From an uncultured Bacteroidota bacterium (GTDB taxonomy: Bacteria; Bacteroidota; Bacteroidia; Flavobacteriales; Flavobacteriaceae): 64,000 bases of DNA. The stretch lies in NCBI GenBank assembly GCA_902535165.1, contig CACASE010000002.1, positions 62,001 to 126,000 of the forward strand, in the 5' to 3' direction. Shown in pieces: positions 43,883 through 54,263 of the stretch (within the stretch, counting starts at the first letter, position 1; each line of letters opens with the position of its first letter). Position numbers and translations under genes: made by a program. The notes beneath the pieces are model-generated. The model made no database searches and was not told the origin of the DNA. It worked only from the letters and a program-made list of their open reading frames with translations.

Positions 43883-46708
43883 CTATTTAATAGAAAATTT
43901 TCTTGACAACCCATTAATATTTAGTTTATAGTCGCCCTTAGACAAATAAATATTTCCATCTTTGGATTTATCAAAACTTAATCCAATCTTCTTTAATTTA
44001 TTTTTATTGAGAGATTCATTAATTATTGGTAAAATTTCGATATAGTTAAATCCTTTATCAAAATTTAGCTGTCCTTTATTTAAAATATTATCCATGTCAT
44101 CCCTAAGTGTGTAATCATACATTATTGAATTATCTGAATACACAATCGCTTTAACTAAGGGTTTAAAAAAATCATCTGAATAGTTAGATTTTTTTCCCCA
44201 CGAATTTGAGTGTTTTAAATCATTTATTTCAAAAATAATTAAAGGCTTCTCTTCATTTTTTTCAATCATAAAATCATTAAATAAATCTAAATTTGTTTTG
44301 TATATAGATCTTCCGTGTGTTCCAACTAATAAATCATTTTTTTCAGTTTGAATTACTAAATCATGGACAGCAACCCTATTTAATGTAGATTCAAATGGAT
44401 ACCATTTTTTTCCATTATTAAATGAAATAAATAAACCATTGTCTGTACCAGCATACAGAATTTCTTTTCTATTAATATCTTCTCTAATTACATTAACGGG
44501 TGATAATGGAAGATTGGATGAAATATTTTCCCAATTATCGCCATTATCATCACTAAGGAATATATATGGCTTAAAGTCGTTGTATCTATATCCATTCAAT
44601 GATAAGTAAATCCTATTATTTTCATGTTTTGAAAAAATTACTCGGCTAACCCAAAGATCAGGTGGTAAATTTTTATTTATCGTCTTCCAACTTTTTCCAG
44701 AGTCAACACTAATACTTAGAATCCCATCATCAGAGCCAACAACTAATTTGCCAAACTGAAAAATCGATTCATCAAAACTAGTTATAGTGCCATAGGGTAC
44801 ATTGCCTCTTTTTCCACCAGTTGTCAAATCATCAGAGATTTCTTCCCAATCATCACCTTTATTAAATGACCTATGTAGCTTGTTACTCCCAAAATATATA
44901 ATATCTTGATTATGAGACGATATCAATACAGGTGTTTGCCAATTGAATCTTAGAGGAGAGTCTCCAAGCTTATGTTTTGGTTTAATACTTTTTCTATCAT
45001 TATTAGATAAATCTAGTCTGTAATAATTACCAAATTGTAATCCAGTGTAAACTATATTGTTATTTCGGTTATCAATTTGAATTTGCATGCCATCTCCTCC
45101 CATAATTTTAGTCCAATTATTGTGACCTGACTCATACCATGATGGAGATTCAATCGAATTATTTTTTGCCATCCAAACTCCATTATCTTGTAATCCACCA
45201 TAAACATTATAGGGACTAGAATTATCAACATTAATTGAATAGAATTGTCCAACAGATGGTTGGTTTAATTTTATCCAATTATCTCCTTGATCATATGTAA
45301 TATTAACACCACCATCATTTCCTAAAACTAGATGATTTGTATTTTTTGGATTGATCCATAAATCATGATGATCAACATGAACATTACTTGCTCCAATTCT
45401 TTTAAAAGTTTTTCCTGAATCATCTGATTTTAAAATTGGGACACCATAAATATATATTTGATCTGAATTAGTTGGAGAAACATGTATTCTTCCAAAATAA
45501 TATCCATAACTGTTATAAACACCATCCAAATAATTTGAGTTTTGTTTTTGCCACGAAATACCACCGTCAATCGATTTATAAACTTCTGCTCCTATTACAG
45601 GTGTATCAAATAGTTCTGCATTAGCATCTGTCAAAAACTTATAAATATCCTCTGGAATTAACTCATTTGAATTTACTTTAGATTTTAGGTAAACTGCATC
45701 TAAGTCTTTTGGAAAACCATTTTGCTTAATAAAGTTGTTTAACTTATCATTTCCTAAATCCATAAAGCTTTGCTTAGACATTTCCTTAAAGTCTAATCTT
45801 TTTAATCCTTCAGATTTATTCTCAACTTTTCTTCTAAACTGATTATCCAAAACTGCATAAATAACTGATGAATCATAAATTGCTAGCCCTATTCTTCCTA
45901 CTCCTTGGCCAGTTGGAAAACCAGAGGAAGAAGTTGATATTTTTTTCCAGTTTTTACCTCCATCAATTGTCTTATAAATCCCTGAATTACGGCCACTTCC
46001 TTTAAAGTTCCACGCATTTCTCTCTCTTTCCCAAAAAGCAGCATACTGAATATTGAAATTACTTGGATCATAAACTATATCAATAGCTCCTGTGTTATCA
46101 TTAATATATAAAGATTTAGTCCATGTTTTTCCTCCATCAAATGAATTAAAAATTCCTCTTTCTGTATTTTTTGAATATAAATGACCTATTACTGCTACTA
46201 CAATATGTTGATTATCATTTGGGTTAATAAGAATTCTACTAACATGATGAGAATCTCTTAAACCAACATTCTTCCAGGTCTTGCCATTGTCACTAGATTT
46301 TATTATTCCAATTCCAGGATATGATGATCTTGAAGAGTTACTTTCGCCAGTGCCTACATAAATTGTTTTAGATTCCCAATCTACTGCAAAATCTCCTATA
46401 TTTTGTGTTATGCTATTATCCATAATTGGATCAAATGTGGTACCATTATTTATTGTGTGCCATAATCCACCCGAAGCATACGCGACATAAAATTCTGTTG
46501 TATTTTTAGGGTTAACTTCTAAATCTGTAACCCGGCCGCTCATTACACTTGGTCCGATATTTACAAATTGAATATTTTTTACAATAGAGTTTTCTAATTG
46601 ATTTTTATATTGAAACTCAGATTTCTCGATTAATTCTGCAGATGTATAATTATTTTGTGACTGGCAAAAAATGGAGAATAAGATTATAAAAAAACTTATA
46701 TTTTTCAT
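43883..46708 (-). CDS. Exported sortilin/BNR-repeat (VPS10-like) beta-propeller protein
   Basis: 941 residues with a signal peptide (ISFFIILFSIFCQSQ). The body is a series of beta-propeller blades of the sortilin/BNR kind: SSDNGKTWKNVG, FDGGKTWTKS, TIDGGKNWKKIS, SIDGGISWQKQ, SDDSGKTFKRIG, SVDSGKSWKTIN, SDDNGDNWENIS and FNNGKKWYPFE. No type IX secretion C-terminal tag is visible, unlike many large relatives. Proteins of this family are often called glycosyl hydrolases, but no catalytic residues can be assigned, and a binding or processing role is possible. Divergent from pepP. Confidence 0.82.
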   Translation of the reverse strand: MKNISFFIILFSIFCQSQNNYTSAELIEKSEFQYKNQLENSIVKNIQFVNIGPSVMSGRVTDLEVNPKNTTEFYVAYASGGLWHTINNGTTFDPIMDNSITQNIGDFAVDWESKTIYVGTGESNSSRSSYPGIGIIKSSDNGKTWKNVGLRDSHHVSRILINPNDNQHIVVAVIGHLYSKNTERGIFNSFDGGKTWTKSLYINDNTGAIDIVYDPSNFNIQYAAFWERERNAWNFKGSGRNSGIYKTIDGGKNWKKISTSSSGFPTGQGVGRIGLAIYDSSVIYAVLDNQFRRKVENKSEGLKRLDFKEMSKQSFMDLGNDKLNNFIKQNGFPKDLDAVYLKSKVNSNELIPEDIYKFLTDANAELFDTPVIGAEVYKSIDGGISWQKQNSNYLDGVYNSYGYYFGRIHVSPTNSDQIYIYGVPILKSDDSGKTFKRIGASNVHVDHHDLWINPKNTNHLVLGNDGGVNITYDQGDNWIKLNQPSVGQFYSINVDNSSPYNVYGGLQDNGVWMAKNNSIESPSWYESGHNNWTKIMGGDGMQIQIDNRNNNIVYTGLQFGNYYRLDLSNNDRKSIKPKHKLGDSPLRFNWQTPVLISSHNQDIIYFGSNKLHRSFNKGDDWEEISDDLTTGGKRGNVPYGTITSFDESIFQFGKLVVGSDDGILSISVDSGKSWKTINKNLPPDLWVSRVIFSKHENNRIYLSLNGYRYNDFKPYIFLSDDNGDNWENISSNLPLSPVNVIREDINRKEILYAGTDNGLFISFNNGKKWYPFESTLNRVAVHDLVIQTEKNDLLVGTHGRSIYKTNLDLFNDFMIEKNEEKPLIIFEINDLKHSNSWGKKSNYSDDFFKPLVKAIVYSDNSIMYDYTLRDDMDNILNKGQLNFDKGFNYIEILPIINESLNKNKLKKIGLSFDKSKDGNIYLSKGDYKLNINGLSRKFSIK

Positions 46709-46722
46709 CTTTTTTAATTTGT

Positions 46723-46730
46723 TAAATTTG
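46723..46730 (+). promoter_or_regulatory. Candidate -7 element of pepP
   Basis: TAAATTTG fits TAnnTTTG, 17 nt before the pepP ATG at 46748, in the 39-bp divergent gap. No clear -33 box. Confidence 0.4.
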
Positions 46731-46747
46731 ACTCATATCAATTTTAA

Positions 46748-48040
46748 ATGAAATACAATAAAATAGATAGTAGCTTATTCATTAAAAATCGTAAAAATTT
46801 TATTAAAAAGCTAGAGGCTAATAGTATTGCTTTTTTTAATTCTAATGATATATATCCCATTAGCGCTGATTCTACTCTTCCATTTGAACAGCATAGAGAT
46901 ATTTTTTATTTGAGTGGTATTGATCAAGAAGAAAGTATCCTAGTTTTATTTCCAGATTCTAAAAAAAACAGCTTTAAGGAAATGCTCTTCATTAGAGAGA
47001 CTAATGATCATATAACCCACTGGGAAGGTGAGAAATTAACCAAAGAGAAAGCTAAAGATATTTCTGGAATAAATAATATTTATTGGACAAATGAATTTAA
47101 AGATATTTTAAATCAAATAATTAAACAATCTGAAAATGTATACATCAATACTAATGAACATTATAGGCAAAATGTAGAGACTCAAACAAGAGAAGATAGA
47201 TTCATTGAGGAGCTTAAAAAAATAGGTGGTATTAATTTTAAAAAAAGCAACCCAATACTCCAAAAACAAAGGTCTATTAAAGATGAGATTGAAATTAGAT
47301 TAATAGAACATGCATGTAATATAACTCGGAAAGGTTTTGAAAGAGTTTTAAAATTTGTAAAACCTGGAGTCTGGGAGTATGAAATAGAAGCTGAATTTTC
47401 ACATGAATTCCTGAAAAACAGGTCTAAAAAATTTGCCTACAGTCCAATAATTGCATCTGGAAGAAATTCAAATTTTTTACATTATATCGACAATAACAGG
47501 CAATGTCTGGATGGAGAAATAGTATTAATGGATGTTGCTGCTGAATATGCAAATTATTCAAGTGATATGACTAGAACTATCCCTGTAAACGGAAAATTTA
47601 GCGATAGACAAAAAATTATCTATAATGCTGTTTTAAATGTTAAAAATGAAGCCACATCATTGTTAAGGCCAGGTGTTTTGTGGAAAGACTATCATATTGA
47701 AGTTGGTAAAATCATGACTTCTGAGTTATTAAGAATTAAACTGTTAGATAAATCTGACATACAAAATCAAACTAAAGAAAAACCAGCTTATAAAAAATAT
47801 TTTAGTCATGGAACATCTCATCATTTAGGCTTAGATACTCATGACTATTGTGATTTAGATATGCCTTTTGAAAAAAATATGGTATTAACAGTTGAACCTG
47901 GAATTTATATTAAAGATGAAGATTTTGGAATAAGATTAGAGGATGATGTAGTTATAAATAGTTCAGGAGAACCAACTAACTTAATGAAAAACATACCAAT
48001 TCAGATTGAAGAAATTGAGGCAATCATGAACAATGGTTAA
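46748..48040 (+). CDS. pepP: Xaa-Pro aminopeptidase (aminopeptidase P)
   Basis: Dinuclear metallopeptidase that removes an N-terminal residue before proline. 430 residues: an N-terminal creatinase-like domain (1-175) and a pita-bread catalytic domain. Metal ligands are visible as the two Asp in VLMDVAAEYANYSSDMTRTIP, His in SHGTSHHLGLDTHD, Glu in TVEPGIYI and Glu in IRLEDDVVI. No signal peptide, so cytoplasmic. Shares the stop tetranucleotide TTAA with convergent thiL. Confidence 0.93.
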   Translation: MKYNKIDSSLFIKNRKNFIKKLEANSIAFFNSNDIYPISADSTLPFEQHRDIFYLSGIDQEESILVLFPDSKKNSFKEMLFIRETNDHITHWEGEKLTKEKAKDISGINNIYWTNEFKDILNQIIKQSENVYINTNEHYRQNVETQTREDRFIEELKKIGGINFKKSNPILQKQRSIKDEIEIRLIEHACNITRKGFERVLKFVKPGVWEYEIEAEFSHEFLKNRSKKFAYSPIIASGRNSNFLHYIDNNRQCLDGEIVLMDVAAEYANYSSDMTRTIPVNGKFSDRQKIIYNAVLNVKNEATSLLRPGVLWKDYHIEVGKIMTSELLRIKLLDKSDIQNQTKEKPAYKKYFSHGTSHHLGLDTHDYCDLDMPFEKNMVLTVEPGIYIKDEDFGIRLEDDVVINSSGEPTNLMKNIPIQIEEIEAIMNNG

Positions 48041-49071
48041 AAAGATTTCCAACCCAACGATTCTATCATTATATTTCTTCCTGATTTTTCTAATAAAATC
48101 ATCTCTTTGGATGAAGTAATATGTCCAATTACTGAAAGGTTTAAATTATTTTGAATTTGATCTAAATTTTCTTGAGCAACTGTAAATAATAATTGATAAT
48201 CCTCACCACCTGATAATGCAATTGTTGTCGGTTCTAAGTTAAATTCTTCACAAGCTTGTAAAGAATCGTCACTTATTGGTATTTTATCCTCATAAATTTT
48301 ACATCCTTTATTTGAACTTTTGCATAAGTGAATGATTTCTGAAGAAAGTCCATCAGAAATATCAATCATGGATGTTGGTTTAATTTTAGATTCCTGAAAA
48401 AACTCAATAATATCATTTCTAGCCTCAGGTCTTAGTTGTTTTTGAATAATATTTTTATAAGCTGTCAAATCAGGCTTATTACTTGGATTTACTAGAAAGA
48501 CCTGCTTTTCTCTTTCTAATACTTGTAATCCTAAATAAGCTCCCCCAAGGGTGCCAGAAACAACAATTAAATCATTAGTTTTTGCTCCTGACCTTTTAAC
48601 AAATCCACTTTCACTAGGAACTCCGAGTGCAGTTACAGAAATTATGAGTCCTTTATTTGATGAGGTTGTGTCTCCCCCAACTAAATCAACATTATAATTT
48701 TCACAGGCGACTTTAATACCAGAATAAAGATCTTTCAGGGATTCAATTTTAAACCTGTTAGATATAGCTACAGAAACTGTTACTTGACTACAGATACCAT
48801 TCATTGCACATATATCCGATATAGATGAAGTTATCGCCTTATACCCAAGATGTTTCAATGGGAAATATGAGAGATCAAAATGGACCCCTTCAACCAACAT
48901 ATCTGTTGAAATAAGCGTATTTTTTTTATTGAAATCTATTATAGCAGCATCATCACCAACAGATAGCTGAGTAGAATCATTTTTTGAAATAAATTCTTTA
49001 GTTAACAACTCAATTAGACCAAATTCGCCTATTTCAGCAATATCAGTAAGTTTTTTTGATTTTTTAGGCAT
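48037..49071 (-). CDS. thiL: Thiamine-monophosphate kinase
   Basis: Last step of thiamine diphosphate synthesis, ATP-dependent. About 344 residues of the PurM/ThiL fold: ELGEFGLI-like EIGEFGLIELL, SVGDDAAIID, TDMLVEGVHFDL, VGGDTTSS, MIDISDGLSSEI and SGGEDYQLLFTV. The ATG at 49071 is preferred to a TTG at 49083. Divergent from the suf operon with outward-facing -7 elements in the gap. Confidence 0.95.
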   Translation of the reverse strand: MPKKSKKLTDIAEIGEFGLIELLTKEFISKNDSTQLSVGDDAAIIDFNKKNTLISTDMLVEGVHFDLSYFPLKHLGYKAITSSISDICAMNGICSQVTVSVAISNRFKIESLKDLYSGIKVACENYNVDLVGGDTTSSNKGLIISVTALGVPSESGFVKRSGAKTNDLIVVSGTLGGAYLGLQVLEREKQVFLVNPSNKPDLTAYKNIIQKQLRPEARNDIIEFFQESKIKPTSMIDISDGLSSEIIHLCKSSNKGCKIYEDKIPISDDSLQACEEFNLEPTTIALSGGEDYQLLFTVAQENLDQIQNNLNLSVIGHITSSKEMILLEKSGRNIMIESLGWKSF

Positions 49072-49091
49072 TTGTATTCGCAATTGAATTT

Positions 49092-49099
49092 CAAATTTA
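49092..49099 (-). promoter_or_regulatory. Candidate -7 element of thiL
   Basis: TAAATTTG on the minus strand, 20 nt before the thiL ATG at 49071. The -33 box is unclear. Confidence 0.4.
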
Positions 49100-49124
49100 G
49101 AGTAATAATTATTTTTTAAAGGGT

Positions 49125-49132
49125 TATATTTG
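49125..49132 (+). promoter_or_regulatory. Candidate -7 element of the suf operon
   Basis: TATATTTG fits TAnnTTTG; its last G is 7 nt before the A of the ATG at 49139, so the operon mRNA would be leaderless or nearly so. A start at 49130 would lie within this element and is rejected. Confidence 0.45.
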
Positions 49133-49138
49133 CAAAAT

Positions 49139-49468
49139 ATGATTAAAGTAGCAGATACCGCAAAAAATCAAGTGTCAAAACTAATGAAAATGGATGGTTT
49201 TAATCCAAGTGAAGATTTTATCAGAGTTGGTGTAAAAAGCGGTGGATGTTCAGGACTATCTTATGAGTTAAATTTTGATAAAAATAAGCTTGATAATGAT
49301 AAGGTTTTTGAGCATAATGGTATAAAAATTGTAGTTGATAAAAAAAGTTTTTTATACTTGATAGGAACAACACTTGAATATTCTGGAGGTTTGAATGGAA
49401 AAGGCTTTATTTTTAAAAATCCTAATGCTTCACGAACTTGTGGTTGTGGTGAAAGTTTCTCTTTATAA
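49139..49468 (+). CDS. sufA: A-type iron-sulfur carrier (SufA/IscA family)
   Basis: 109-residue HesB/IscA-type protein that accepts and delivers Fe-S clusters. The three conserved cysteines are in GGCSGL and TCGCGESF near the C-terminus. It is the first gene of the suf operon, 9 bp before sufB. No IscR- or SufR-type repressor gene is adjacent. The start is the ATG (IKVADTAKNQ follows) rather than the TTG three codons earlier. Confidence 0.94.
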   Translation: MIKVADTAKNQVSKLMKMDGFNPSEDFIRVGVKSGGCSGLSYELNFDKNKLDNDKVFEHNGIKIVVDKKSFLYLIGTTLEYSGGLNGKGFIFKNPNASRTCGCGESFSL

Positions 49469-49477
49469 CAATATAAT

Positions 49478-50923
49478 ATGGCATATACAGAAGAAGAATT
49501 AAAAAAAGAACTAGAACAACAGGAATATCAATACGGTTTTACAACTGACATTGAATCTGAGACCTTTCCTATTGGACTTAATGAAGATATTGTTCGTTCT
49601 ATCTCAAAGAAAAAAAATGAACCAGAATGGATGACCAATTGGAGGCTTGATGCATATGCTGCATGGAAAAAAATGGATGAACCTGAGTGGGCTAACATTC
49701 ATTATAAGAAACCTGATTTTCAAGCTATTTCATATTTTTCAGCTCCAAAAACTAGTAACAAGTATAAAAGTTTAGATGAAGTCGATCCTGAACTTATTAA
49801 AACATTTAATAAGCTTGGTATTTCGATTGAAGAACAAAAAAAGCTTTCTGGAGTAGCTGTTGATATTGTAATGGACTCAGTTTCTGTTGCAACTACTTTT
49901 AGAGAAACTTTAGCTAAAGACGGAATTATTTTTTGTTCAATTTCAGAAGCAATTAAAGAATACCCTGATTTAGTAAAAAAATATATTGGAAAAGTAATAC
50001 CTAAAACAGATAATTATTACGCTGCATTAAATTCAGCTGTTTTCTCTGATGGATCTTTTTGCTATATACCAAAAGGTGTTAAATGTCCTATGGAATTGTC
50101 TACATATTTCAGAATAAATCAAGCTGGGACTGGTCAATTTGAAAGAACTTTGGTAATTGCTGATGAAGGAAGTTATGTAAGTTATCTTGAAGGTTGTACT
50201 GCACCAAGCAGAGATGAGAACCAATTGCATGCTGCTGTAGTTGAACTGATTGCACACGATAACGCTGAAATTAAATACTCTACTGTTCAAAATTGGTATC
50301 CTGGAAATAAGCATGGCAAAGGTGGGGTTTTTAACTTTGTAACAAAAAGAGGTTTATGCCATAATAATTCTAAAATTTCATGGACACAGGTTGAAACTGG
50401 ATCTGCTGTAACATGGAAATATCCATCGTGTATTTTAAAAGGTGACAATAGCATTGGTGAATTTTACTCAATTGCTGTTACAAATAATTATCAGCAAGCA
50501 GATACAGGAACAAAAATGATTCACCTCGGAAAAAACACTAAGAGTACAATTATATCTAAGGGAATATCTGCTGGAAAATCTCAAAACAGTTACAGAGGTC
50601 TTGTTCAAATTGGGAAAAATGCAGAAAATGCTAGAAATTTTTCCCAGTGTGATTCTCTATTAATGGGAAACAATTGTGGTGCACACACTTTTCCATACAT
50701 AGAGGCTAAAAATAAATCTGCCCAAATTGAACATGAAGCAACAACAAGTAAGATTGGAGAAGATCAAATTTTTTATTGTAATCAAAGAGGTATTGATGTA
50801 GAAAAGGCAATTGCTTTAATTGTGAATGGTTTTAGTAAAGAAGTATTAAACAAGCTACCAATGGAATTTGCTGTTGAAGCTCAAAAATTATTAGAAATAT
50901 CTCTTGAAGGATCTGTCGGTTAA
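49478..50923 (+). CDS. sufB: Fe-S cluster assembly protein SufB
   Basis: Core scaffold of the SufBC2D complex on which clusters form. 481 residues with the right-handed beta-helix core and conserved [45 protein letters not shown] and ENARNFSQC; the late Cys and Glu used in cluster assembly are in these stretches. It lies between sufA and sufC. Confidence 0.97.
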   Translation: MAYTEEELKKELEQQEYQYGFTTDIESETFPIGLNEDIVRSISKKKNEPEWMTNWRLDAYAAWKKMDEPEWANIHYKKPDFQAISYFSAPKTSNKYKSLDEVDPELIKTFNKLGISIEEQKKLSGVAVDIVMDSVSVATTFRETLAKDGIIFCSISEAIKEYPDLVKKYIGKVIPKTDNYYAALNSAVFSDGSFCYIPKGVKCPMELSTYFRINQAGTGQFERTLVIADEGSYVSYLEGCTAPSRDENQLHAAVVELIAHDNAEIKYSTVQNWYPGNKHGKGGVFNFVTKRGLCHNNSKISWTQVETGSAVTWKYPSCILKGDNSIGEFYSIAVTNNYQQADTGTKMIHLGKNTKSTIISKGISAGKSQNSYRGLVQIGKNAENARNFSQCDSLLMGNNCGAHTFPYIEAKNKSAQIEHEATTSKIGEDQIFYCNQRGIDVEKAIALIVNGFSKEVLNKLPMEFAVEAQKLLEISLEGSVG

Positions 50924-50932
50924 AATTATATT

Positions 50933-51667
50933 ATGTTAAAAATTGAAAATTTACATGTAAGTATTGAAGATAAAGCAATACTAAATGGCTTAAACTTAGA
51001 AGTAAATCCAGGAGAGGTTCACGCAATCATGGGGCCTAATGGATCTGGGAAAAGTACTCTTTCCGCTGTAATTGCTGGAAATGAAGATTATGAAGTTACA
51101 AAAGGAAATATTTTTTATAAAGATGAAAATATCGAGGATTTATCAGCTGAGGAAAGAGCTCACAAGGGAATTTTCATGTCATTCCAATATCCTGTAGAGA
51201 TACCAGGAGTGACAGTAACTAATTTTATTAAAACTGCAATTAATTCTAACCTAAAAGCTAGAGGTTTAAAAGAAATGCCTGCCAATGAAATGTTAAAAAA
51301 TATTAGAGACAAAGCGGCTCTTTTAGAAATTGATTCTAAGTTTTTATCAAGATCCTTGAATGAAGGCTTCTCTGGAGGTGAAAAGAAAAGAAATGAAATT
51401 TTTCAAATGGCAATGCTAAATCCAACTTTAGCAATTCTAGATGAAACAGACTCTGGATTAGATATTGATGCATTGAGAATTGTGGCAAATGGTGTTAACA
51501 AACTTAGAAATGAAAATAATGCTATCATTGTGATAACTCACTATCAGAGACTATTAGATCACATTATACCTGATTATGTGCATGTATTGCAAGATGGAAA
51601 AATTGCTAAATCAGGCGATAAAAACCTAGCTCTTCAGCTTGAAGAAAAAGGTTATGATTGGATTTAA
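50933..51667 (+). CDS. sufC: Fe-S cluster assembly ATPase SufC
   Basis: ABC-type ATPase that powers the SufBCD scaffold. 244 residues with Walker A GPNGSGKST, the signature SGGEKKRNEI, Walker B LAILDETDSGLD and the switch His in VITHYQRLL. A typical SufC; no membrane segments. Confidence 0.97.
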   Translation: MLKIENLHVSIEDKAILNGLNLEVNPGEVHAIMGPNGSGKSTLSAVIAGNEDYEVTKGNIFYKDENIEDLSAEERAHKGIFMSFQYPVEIPGVTVTNFIKTAINSNLKARGLKEMPANEMLKNIRDKAALLEIDSKFLSRSLNEGFSGGEKKRNEIFQMAMLNPTLAILDETDSGLDIDALRIVANGVNKLRNENNAIIVITHYQRLLDHIIPDYVHVLQDGKIAKSGDKNLALQLEEKGYDWI

Positions 51668-51677
51668 ATTATAATTT

Positions 51678-53027
51678 ATGTCACTAAAAGAAAAATTAGT
51701 ATCGTCATTTTTAGCATTTGAATTAGATGCCGATATTAATTCTGATGTCCATGATATAAGATCAAAATCAATCAAAGAGTTTGAGAAAATTGGTTTCCCT
51801 GACAAAAAACATGAATATTGGAAATACACTCCAATTAAGAAAGTCTTAAATGAGAAATTAACAATTTTTAAAAAGAAAAGACACTTAATCGAATTTGAAA
51901 AAGTTAAAGATTTCTTTTTAGGAGGTATCGAGTCTTACAAAATTGTATTGATAGATGGAATGTACGATCCTCTTTGGTCAAATACCACCCACAAAGGAGC
52001 AGATATTTGTATTCTTTCTTCTGTACTTGAAAATGAAAAATACTCCAATGTCATATCAAAATATTTTAACAAAATTGTCGATGACAAAGAATCTTTTAGT
52101 TTACTTAATAGCTCTTTTTCCAAAGAAGGCGCATATATACATGTTCCAAAAAATATTGAACTAGACAAACCCATTGAAATAATTCATATTAATTCTGGTG
52201 GTGAATCTTCATTAATGCTTCAACCAAGAAATTTGATAATTCTTGAAAAGGGGTCAAAAGCTCAAATTGTTGAGAGTCACTATTCTTTAATTGGAAACAA
52301 TATTTCACCATATACATTCCCTGGATACATTGACCCGCTTACAAATACACTAACTGAAATACATGTAGAAGAAAATGCAAATCTTGACTACTATAAGATT
52401 CAAAATGATTTAGAAACAACTTCAATTATTGATAACACATATATAAATCAGAAAAAGAATAGTACTGCGAGTTGTCATACATTCTCTTTTGGAGGTAATA
52501 TTGTTAGAAACAATCTTAACTTTTTCCAGAATGGTAAGAATATTAACTCCATCATGAAAGGAATTACTATTCTTGGCTCTAATCAACACACAGATCATCA
52601 TACTCTTGTTCATCATGCAAGTCCAAATTGTGAAAGCTATCAAGAATACAAGGGAATTTACAATGATAAATCTACTGGGGTCTTTAATGGAAAAGTAGTA
52701 GTCGATAAAATTGCTCAGAAAATTAACGCATTTCAACAAAATAATAATCTTTTAGTTGGAGATCATTCATCTGTAAATACTAAGCCTCAATTAGAAATTT
52801 TTGCTGATGATGTAAAATGTTCTCATGGATGCACCATTGGTCAACTAGATAAATCTGCTTTATTTTACTTAAAAACAAGAGGAATAGCTGAAAAAGAGGC
52901 GAAAGGCTTACTGACTTATGCATTTGCTAATAATGTCTTAGAAAATGTTAAAATGCAAGTTTTAAAAACAAAAATTAAAAAAATTATTGCTAGAAAGATT
53001 GGCGTTAATCTTGGTTTTGAATTATAA
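51678..53027 (+). CDS. sufD: Fe-S cluster assembly protein SufD
   Basis: SufB paralogue and partner in SufBC2D, involved in iron entry. 449 residues: an N-terminal helical part (KKHEYWKYTPIKKVL), then the beta-helix ending with LKCSHGCTIGQLD-like KCSHGCTIGQLDKSALFYLKTRGI. Its stop overlaps the sufS start (TAATG). Confidence 0.95.
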   Translation: MSLKEKLVSSFLAFELDADINSDVHDIRSKSIKEFEKIGFPDKKHEYWKYTPIKKVLNEKLTIFKKKRHLIEFEKVKDFFLGGIESYKIVLIDGMYDPLWSNTTHKGADICILSSVLENEKYSNVISKYFNKIVDDKESFSLLNSSFSKEGAYIHVPKNIELDKPIEIIHINSGGESSLMLQPRNLIILEKGSKAQIVESHYSLIGNNISPYTFPGYIDPLTNTLTEIHVEENANLDYYKIQNDLETTSIIDNTYINQKKNSTASCHTFSFGGNIVRNNLNFFQNGKNINSIMKGITILGSNQHTDHHTLVHHASPNCESYQEYKGIYNDKSTGVFNGKVVVDKIAQKINAFQQNNNLLVGDHSSVNTKPQLEIFADDVKCSHGCTIGQLDKSALFYLKTRGIAEKEAKGLLTYAFANNVLENVKMQVLKTKIKKIIARKIGVNLGFEL

Positions 53028-54244
53028 TGAGTTTTGATATAAATAAAATCAGATCTGACTTTCCCATTTTAAAAAAAAAAATTAATGGAAAGCAATTAAT
53101 ATATTTTGACAATGCAGCTACATCACAAACACCAAGTTGTGTAATTGATTCAATCTCTGATTATTATAAAAATTACAATTCCAATATTCACAGGGGAGTT
53201 CATTCATTAAGCGAACAGGCAACTGAATCATACGAAGATTCAAGAGAAAAAATTAGAGCACATTTTAATGCAAAATATAAAGAAGAAATAATTTTTACAT
53301 CAGGCACAACTCATTCGATTAATATAGTATCTAATGGATTTGTTAAACTGATTGGTAAAGGTGATGAAATTATTGTATCTGGCTTAGAACATCATTCAAA
53401 TATTGTTCCTTGGCAAATGATGTGTGAGAAAAACAATGCAAAACTTAATGTAATTCCAATAAATGATGATGGTGAGCTAGACCTTGATGAGCTTAAAAAA
53501 ATAGTTTCTAAAAAAACTAAAATTGTTTTCCTAAATCACGTATCAAATGCATTAGGAATAATTAATCCAATTGAAGAAATAATTAAATTATCTCACGAAA
53601 ATGGAGCATATGTCCTTATTGATGGAGCGCAAAGTGCAGCTCATTTCAAAATTGATTTACAACATTTAGATGTAGACTTTTTCACTGCATCTGCACACAA
53701 GCTGTGTGGTCCTACTGGAATTGGATTTTTATATGGAAAAAAAGAGTTATTAAATAAAATTGATCCATTAATGGGTGGAGGTGAAATGATTTCCGATGTA
53801 ACATTTGAAAAAACATCATATGCTGATCTCCCTCACAAGTTTGAAGCTGGAACACCTAATATTTCTGGCGTTATTGCCTTTGGTGTTGCTATTGATTATT
53901 TAAACAAAATTGGTTTTGATAATATTGAAAAATATGAATTACAACTCCTAGATTACGCTACTACAAAACTTAAAAAAATTGACGGCCTAAAAATTTATGG
54001 TGATGTGAAAAACAAAACCTCTGTAATTTCATTTAATATTATTGGAATACATTCTTACGATATTGGATCAATTTTAGATAAGTATGGAGTTGCTGTCAGA
54101 ACTGGTCAGCATTGTGCTCAACCTATAATGGATTATTTTAATATTCCTGGAACTGTAAGAGTGTCATTGTCATTTCTAAATACATTTGATGAAATTGATA
54201 TTCTTTATGAAGCTCTAGTAAAAGCGAAGTCAATGTTAAGCTAA
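53027..54244 (+). CDS. sufS: Cysteine desulfurase SufS
   Basis: PLP enzyme that takes sulfur from cysteine for cluster assembly. 405 residues of the group II type: IYFDNAATSQTP, LEHHSNIVPW, VDGAQS-like LIDGAQSAAH, the PLP lysine in TASAHKLCGPTGIG, and the catalytic cysteine in VRTGQHCAQP. Followed by its activator sufE. Confidence 0.97.
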   Translation: MSFDINKIRSDFPILKKKINGKQLIYFDNAATSQTPSCVIDSISDYYKNYNSNIHRGVHSLSEQATESYEDSREKIRAHFNAKYKEEIIFTSGTTHSINIVSNGFVKLIGKGDEIIVSGLEHHSNIVPWQMMCEKNNAKLNVIPINDDGELDLDELKKIVSKKTKIVFLNHVSNALGIINPIEEIIKLSHENGAYVLIDGAQSAAHFKIDLQHLDVDFFTASAHKLCGPTGIGFLYGKKELLNKIDPLMGGGEMISDVTFEKTSYADLPHKFEAGTPNISGVIAFGVAIDYLNKIGFDNIEKYELQLLDYATTKLKKIDGLKIYGDVKNKTSVISFNIIGIHSYDIGSILDKYGVAVRTGQHCAQPIMDYFNIPGTVRVSLSFLNTFDEIDILYEALVKAKSMLS

Positions 54245-54263
54245 TTCGTATCTTTGATTAGGT

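Noticed and set aside
49130-49138. TTG at 49130 as the sufA start
   Set aside because: It overlaps the predicted -7 promoter element, and the ATG at 49139 matches the family N-terminus better.
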